From assembly GCA_035509615.1 (NCBI GenBank), contig DATJLK010000048.1, forward strand, positions 1 to 11,752: 11,752 bases of DNA, in the 5' to 3' direction. Each line of letters begins with the position of its first letter. Position 1 is the first letter of the stretch. This DNA is from AP-15 sp035509615 (lineage in GTDB: Bacteria > Pseudomonadota > Alphaproteobacteria > ATCC43930 > CGMCC-115725). The notes beneath the pieces are model-generated. The model searched no databases, was not told where the DNA came from, and saw only the letters and a list, made by a program, of their open reading frames with translations. Made by a program: the position numbers and the translations under genes. Shown here piece by piece: positions 8,444-11,752 of this stretch.

Positions 8444-9511
8444 TCACCATCGCGCAGTGGCACGGGCACCGGGTGCGACGACCGCATCCGGCAGCGCAGG
8501 CTCATGCGCCATGTGCGCATAGCTCTTGCGGGCAAACCACAATGCGTAATCGCCGAAGCGGATCGGCGGGTATTTCGCCGGTTCATCCGCCGAGCAGCAG
8601 CTCGGCAGGCATTCGATCATCGTGTCGTGATCGGGGTCGCAAAAGAACGGGATTGCATAGCGCACCCCGCCCGAAACGTTGCGCACTCGATGCGGCGTCG
8701 ACAGAAACCGCTCGTTGCTCCAGCGATGCAGGATGTCGCCACCGTTGAGGACATAGGCGCCGTCGACGCCGGGTGCCTCGATCCAGCGGCCGCTCGGCAG
8801 CAGGATCGACAATCCCGGCACCCGGTTCGGTGGCAGCAAGGTCATGAAACCGGAATCCGTGTGCGGCACCAGGCTCGCGACCGTCTCATCCTCGCCATAG
8901 ATGACCGGGTAGCGTGACATGCGCAGGATCATGTGCGGCACCGCGAAGCATGCGTCGAAGAAATCGGCCGGCAGATCGAGCGCCAAGGCGTAGAGCGGCA
9001 CCAGCCGACGGCATAGCGCCTCCAGCCGCCGCATGTATTCGAGCGTCGTCGCGCGAAAGCCCGGCAGATCCTCGGGACATTGATTGAGGCCGTGAAACCG
9101 TCGGTTTGCGATGACCGCCGGGTCGTCGGGGGCGCGCTCGCGCCGCAGGAAATAGGCCTCGTTCCGGCTCGGTTTACGGCCCTGCGCGGCAGCCTGGGAA
9201 GATGCGGCATCGGAGATCGGCAGGTAGCCGATATTGTGCTCGTTCACTTTCAGCGCGAGTTTCTTGGCCATCGGCTGGGCGTGAAACCTCGCCGCCGTCT
9301 CGTAGGTGCGGTCGATCAGCGATTGCGGTACGCCGTGACCCGACATGTAATAGAAGCCGACATTTTCGAATGCCCAACGGAGTTGCGCCGCAGCCTTTCG
9401 GCTGGATTCGGCGTCGCCGGCGAGATGACCGGCGACATCGATGAGCGGGGTCGCGCCGGCAATCATCGCGGCCGGAGCCAAATCAGTCGCAGCGCGTGCC
9501 ATCATTTGCAT
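8444..9511 (-). CDS. Isopenicillin N synthase family Fe(II)/2-oxoglutarate-type dioxygenase
   Basis: A 355-residue soluble protein. The N-terminal DIOX_N-like part (about 20-140) has PLIDVAGHL and FENVGFYYMSGHGVP. The C-terminal double-stranded beta-helix has the iron ligands H217 and D219 in PHTDSGFMTLL and H274 in STPHRV. R284 in RYAIPFF is the cosubstrate arginine; the family usually shows R-x-S, and here the third position is Ala. The length is normal and there is no frame break. ATG 9511 is the first start; ATG 9505 and 9502 lie just inside and no strong Shine-Dalgarno sequence separates them. Members oxidise small molecules and in bacteria are often linked to purine, pyrimidine or amide catabolism. 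The substrate is unknown. It stands alone on the minus strand, 341 bases downstream of the amidase. Confidence 0.9.
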   Translation of the reverse strand: MQMMARAATDLAPAAMIAGATPLIDVAGHLAGDAESSRKAAAQLRWAFENVGFYYMSGHGVPQSLIDRTYETAARFHAQPMAKKLALKVNEHNIGYLPISDAASSQAAAQGRKPSRNEAYFLRRERAPDDPAVIANRRFHGLNQCPEDLPGFRATTLEYMRRLEALCRRLVPLYALALDLPADFFDACFAVPHMILRMSRYPVIYGEDETVASLVPHTDSGFMTLLPPNRVPGLSILLPSGRWIEAPGVDGAYVLNGGDILHRWSNERFLSTPHRVRNVSGGVRYAIPFFCDPDHDTMIECLPSCCSADEPAKYPPIRFGDYALWFARKSYAHMAHEPALPDAVVAPGARATARW

Positions 9512-9852
9512 AATCTCGGCCTCGCATAACCCGAGGAGAGCAGTTTATACTGAATAGATTATCCGCTGCCTCCCTCTGGCTTCGGCCAAATGTGGCGCTG
9601 AAACGGCCACTCGCGAGCAAGATAATCGGCGCAGAACAGACATCGCGAACACGAAAGCCAGCGGATGCTGTTGTGACGAGCTTGCGCAAGATCATCCATA
9701 TCGAGTCTGGGCCGGCGCGACCTATCATTCCGGCGACGCTTGCGGTGATCGCGGAGCGCTGGGGCATAACGATACCGGATGATCGAGAAGCATTGCGGCC
9801 ACCTTCCGCCCTCGACCCGTGGCGGCCATTCGCTACCGATCTGGTCTGTTCG
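9512..9852. other. 341-base gap with no convincing gene; possible promoter of the dioxygenase
   Basis: A plus-strand frame from GTG 9592 stays open into the amidase antisense strand. Its first part (SLRKIIHIESGPARPIIPA, then AERWGITIPDD) looks somewhat protein-like, but I recognise no family, and beyond 9853 it is only the shadow of the amidase. An AT-rich stretch at 9541-9563, which includes the small inverted repeat CAGT-TTAT-ACTG at 9541-9552, lies 30-50 bases before the dioxygenase start on the minus strand. It is the most likely place for that gene's promoter or operator. No clear -35/-10 pair and no terminator hairpin were seen. Confidence 0.3.
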
Positions 9853-11241
9853 CTACAGCGCCGGCCGCCTGTCGCGCCACGGCGTCGCCTGCTCGTAGGC
9901 GTGCGCGAGGCGCAACACCGTCGCGTCGTCGAAGCGCTTGCCGACGATCTGGACCGACAGCGGCAAGCCGCTGTCGGCATAGCCGCAGCACACCGACATC
10001 GCGGGGCTGCCGGTCACGTTGAATGGCATTGTGAGTAACGGGCGCTCAAACGTCGCGAACTTGCCGACAGCGTCGATCGACGGCGCTTCGGTCGGGGCGG
10101 CGGCGGTCAGCAGGAGATCGAGGTCCTGCATCGCCTGGTCGAGTTCGTGGATCAATTCGCGGCGGCGGCGCAGCGCCTGCACGTAATCGGCGCCGGTAAT
10201 CAGCCCGGCCAACGCCATGCGGTCGCGAAACATCTCGCCGTAATCGGTAAAGCGGCGGCGCAAGTTCTCCTCGTGGATCGCGTAGGCCTCGCACAGCATG
10301 ATTACGACGCCGCAAGCCACCCAGTCTGCGAGCGGCGACAAATTCACCTCGCGCACCGAGCAGCCGAGCCCCTCCAGCGTCCGCGCGGCGGCCGCGATCG
10401 CGGCGCAGGTTGCGGCGCTAGCCTCGTTGTCGCGCTCGTAGAAATGACGCACGAGGCCGAGGCGCAGGCCGTTCGCGTCCCGCTGAAGCGCGGCCCGATA
10501 GTCGGGGATCGGGTGGTCGGCGCTGGCCGGATCGCTTGGGTCGTGACCGGCCATCGCCTGCAGCATGATCGCGCTATCCTCGGCGGTCCAGGCGAGCGGC
10601 CCGGCATGGTCGAGCGAGAAGGCGAGCGGCAGGATGCCCATGCGGCTGATCAGCCCGTAAGTCGGCTTGATGCCGGCAAGGCCGCAATAGGCGGCCGGGC
10701 CGCGGATCGAGCCGCCAGTGTCGCTGCCGGTGCCGCCCAGCACGAGCCCGGCCGCGACTGCGGCGCCGGTGCCGCTGGAGGAACCGCCGGTGAAGCGGCT
10801 CAAGTCCCAGGGGTTGCGCGCCGGTGGCCAGGGCAGATCGAACGAGGGCCCCCCGAGGGCGAACTCGTGGGTCGCGAGCTTGCCGACGACGATAGCGCCG
10901 GCCGCACGCAGCCGCTGGACCGAGAAGGCGTCTATCTGCGGCACATGGTGCTGCATGACCTTGGAATGGCCGGTGGTCTGGACGCCGGCGGTCTCGTAGA
11001 TGTCCTTAAGGCCGATCGGGATGCCGTGCAGCGGTCCGCGATATTTGCCAGCGACAATCTCCGTCTCGGCGGCACGCGCCTCATGGCGCGCCACGTCGGC
11101 CAGCACTCGGATGAAGCTGTGCAGCTGGCCGTCGAGCCGCGCGATGCGGTCGAGCCGGCTGTCGACCAATTCTACGGGCGACAATTCGCGCTTCTCGATC
11201 AGCCGCGCCACCTCGACGATCGTCAAGTAATCGGGAACCAT
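9853..11241 (-). CDS. Amidase signature family hydrolase, AtzE/GatA-like
   Basis: A complete 462-residue amidase. The Ser-cis-Ser-Lys triad is present at the family spacing: K79 in GIPIGLKDIYETAG, S154 in TGGSSSGTGAAVAAG and S178 in GSDTGGSIRGPAAYCG, with IKPTYGLISR following. It has no signal peptide and should act in the cytoplasm, hydrolysing a linear amide or carbamoyl compound. The start ATG 11241 has GAAGG seven bases before it, inside the end of the DUF4089 gene, and only three bases separate the two genes, so they form one transcript. That pairing is typical of AtzE-AtzG (1-carboxybiuret hydrolysis) and related amidases that borrow a GatC-like helper. The substrate is not known, and GatA of a tRNA amidotransferase is less likely because no gatB or true gatC is beside it. 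Confidence 0.93.
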   Translation of the reverse strand: MVPDYLTIVEVARLIEKRELSPVELVDSRLDRIARLDGQLHSFIRVLADVARHEARAAETEIVAGKYRGPLHGIPIGLKDIYETAGVQTTGHSKVMQHHVPQIDAFSVQRLRAAGAIVVGKLATHEFALGGPSFDLPWPPARNPWDLSRFTGGSSSGTGAAVAAGLVLGGTGSDTGGSIRGPAAYCGLAGIKPTYGLISRMGILPLAFSLDHAGPLAWTAEDSAIMLQAMAGHDPSDPASADHPIPDYRAALQRDANGLRLGLVRHFYERDNEASAATCAAIAAAARTLEGLGCSVREVNLSPLADWVACGVVIMLCEAYAIHEENLRRRFTDYGEMFRDRMALAGLITGADYVQALRRRRELIHELDQAMQDLDLLLTAAAPTEAPSIDAVGKFATFERPLLTMPFNVTGSPAMSVCCGYADSGLPLSVQIVGKRFDDATVLRLAHAYEQATPWRDRRPAL

Positions 11242-11244
11242 GGT

Positions 11245-11427
11245 TCAGCCTTCGGGAAAACGAACGACGTGCGCCGGCTCGGCGGCAACGCCGCGGCCGC
11301 CAGCCGGACGCAGCCGCGCGACCATGTCCTCGATCAGATGTGCCGCAGCGGCGATCTCGTCGCGCTCGCTCTCCGGGACAGCGAGCCCGAGCCGCGTCAA
11401 AGCCGCATCGAGTTCCGCTCTGGTCAT
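11245..11427 (-). CDS. 60-residue AtzG-like (DUF4089) amidase partner
   Basis: The protein starts MTRAELDAALTRLGLAVPES and ends AEPAHVVRFPEG. The middle is one long helix (ERDEIAAAAHLIEDMVARLR) followed by a proline- and glycine-rich tail, as in GatC and in the AtzG subunit that wraps around AtzE. The start is set by GGAGG at 11433-11437, five bases before ATG 11427. The same frame is open upstream to 11736, but that lead is low-complexity, overlaps the phosphoesterase end and lacks this ribosome site, so it is rejected. It is the first gene of a two-gene unit with the amidase three bases downstream. Family knowledge suggests it stabilises or completes the amidase. The assignment rests on size, helix pattern and position. 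Confidence 0.8.
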   Translation of the reverse strand: MTRAELDAALTRLGLAVPESERDEIAAAAHLIEDMVARLRPAGGRGVAAEPAHVVRFPEG

Positions 11428-11472
11428 GTCAGCCTCCAGAACTGCGTCGCCGACGCTGAGCGGCCGGCAACT

Positions 11473-11537
11473 GTTTTTAACGGGTCCTCCTCGCCTCCGG
11501 CGGGTCGAACAGAGGGCTTCGGGTTCGGTTTTTAACG
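11473..11537. repeat. Two direct copies of GTTTTTAACG in an intergenic region
   Basis: The ten-base word GTTTTTAACG occurs at 11473-11482 and 11528-11537, in the 182 bases between the phosphoesterase stop and the DUF4089 start. Both copies stand out as T-rich in GC-rich surroundings. On the minus strand the second overlaps the stop of a tiny frame (ATG 11558-11556 to TAA 11534-11532, eight codons). They could be part of the promoter or leader of the amidase unit, or chance. Confidence 0.3.
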
Positions 11538-11609
11538 CAGAAATGGTGCGAAGACCATGGCAGGAACCCGAGGCCTTGCTGCCGTCCATCCACGGAGCCC
11601 GGGAGCCGC

Positions 11610-11752
11610 TTAAATCTCGAGATAGCCCGGCCCGGTCCAGCCGGTGTCTTCTCCCGGATAACCCAGCTGCGCCGAGAGGAGCCTCACGCCGTGCGTCTCC
11701 GTCGCTAGGCTCCAATGGTGGTGACCGAAGATCCATGCGGCGACGCCGGCCG
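11610..11752 (-). CDS. C-terminal part of a calcineurin-like metallophosphoesterase
   Basis: The last 47 residues are visible; the N-terminus lies beyond the right edge. The frame reads AAWIFGHHHWSLATETHG, then VRLLSAQLGYPGEDTGW, and stops at TAA 11612-11610. GHHHW corresponds to the C-terminal G-H-x-H metal-ligand motif of calcineurin-like phosphoesterases, and the following LLSAQLGYP strand is common at the end of bacterial members. Substrate and full domain layout cannot be judged. It lies on the same strand as the amidase unit but is separated from it by 182 bases, so co-transcription is possible but not evident. Confidence 0.8.
   Translation of the reverse strand, partial: AGVAAWIFGHHHWSLATETHGVRLLSAQLGYPGEDTGWTGPGYLEI

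Noticed and set aside
10147..11535. 462-codon open frame on the plus strand
   Set aside because: It is the mirror of the intact amidase, and its translation is low-complexity, rich in Arg, Gly and Ala, with no motif. High-GC coding DNA often leaves such antisense frames open.
11428..11736. 163-codon version of the DUF4089 gene starting at 11736
   Set aside because: The extension overlaps the phosphoesterase C-terminus, is Arg/Ser-rich, and the GGAGG site points to ATG 11427.
1..11752. CRISPR array, tRNA or rRNA genes
   Set aside because: No regularly spaced repeats, cloverleaf-like segment or rRNA-like conserved stretch was seen on either strand.

Overview
The window is high-GC DNA whose long intact genes have GC-rich third codon positions. 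The gene types (ATP-dependent hydantoinase/oxoprolinase pair, cupin, isopenicillin-N-synthase-like dioxygenase, amidase with a DUF4089 partner) suggest a soil-type proteobacterium, most likely an alphaproteobacterium. That placement is inference; no rRNA or marker gene is present. The stretch reads as accessory DNA: intact catabolic genes lie between pieces of broken genes. I saw no tRNA, rRNA or CRISPR array.

Left third (1-3520). The minus strand from about 3130 down to about 125 carries the wreck of one very large DEAH-box helicase. It has lost its N-terminus, including the Walker A motif, and its reading frame changes at least five times. Motifs TNYSMLEYM, DEAH, the VFSDSRQ segment and QRAGRAGR are still readable, as are four zinc-type cysteine clusters. 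A short C-terminal coding piece on the plus strand (2-88) is at the window edge. At about 3126-3131 the helicase remnant meets, 5' end to 5' end and with no spacer, a 5'-truncated SnoaL-like pseudogene on the plus strand.

Centre (3594-7776). This is an intact, tightly coupled plus-strand operon of a small cupin, a HyuA-type subunit and a HyuB-type subunit. The cupin and hyuA overlap as TGATG, and hyuA and hyuB overlap as ATGA. The operon probably encodes an ATP-driven ring-opening enzyme for a hydantoin, 5-oxoproline or similar cyclic amide. The real substrate cannot be read from the sequence.

Right of the operon (7913-8354) lies a second debris zone: a frameshifted half of a tandem-domain rhodanese on the plus strand, fused tail to tail at about 8180 to a roughly 58-residue internal piece of an amidohydrolase on the minus strand.

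Right third (8444-11752), all on the minus strand. An intact isopenicillin-N-synthase-family dioxygenase is followed by a 341-base gap with no convincing gene. Beyond the gap is a two-gene unit of a 60-residue DUF4089 (AtzG-like) protein and an amidase-signature hydrolase with a complete Lys-Ser-Ser triad. The C-terminus of a metallophosphoesterase runs off the right edge.

The hydantoinase operon and the amidase pair could act in one nitrogen-scavenging route (ring opening, then amide hydrolysis). They lie on opposite strands with debris between them, so co-function is only a guess. I found no intact, convincingly new system. The strongest signals are the rearrangement junctions and the helicase wreck, which may be what is left of a defence or DNA-processing locus.
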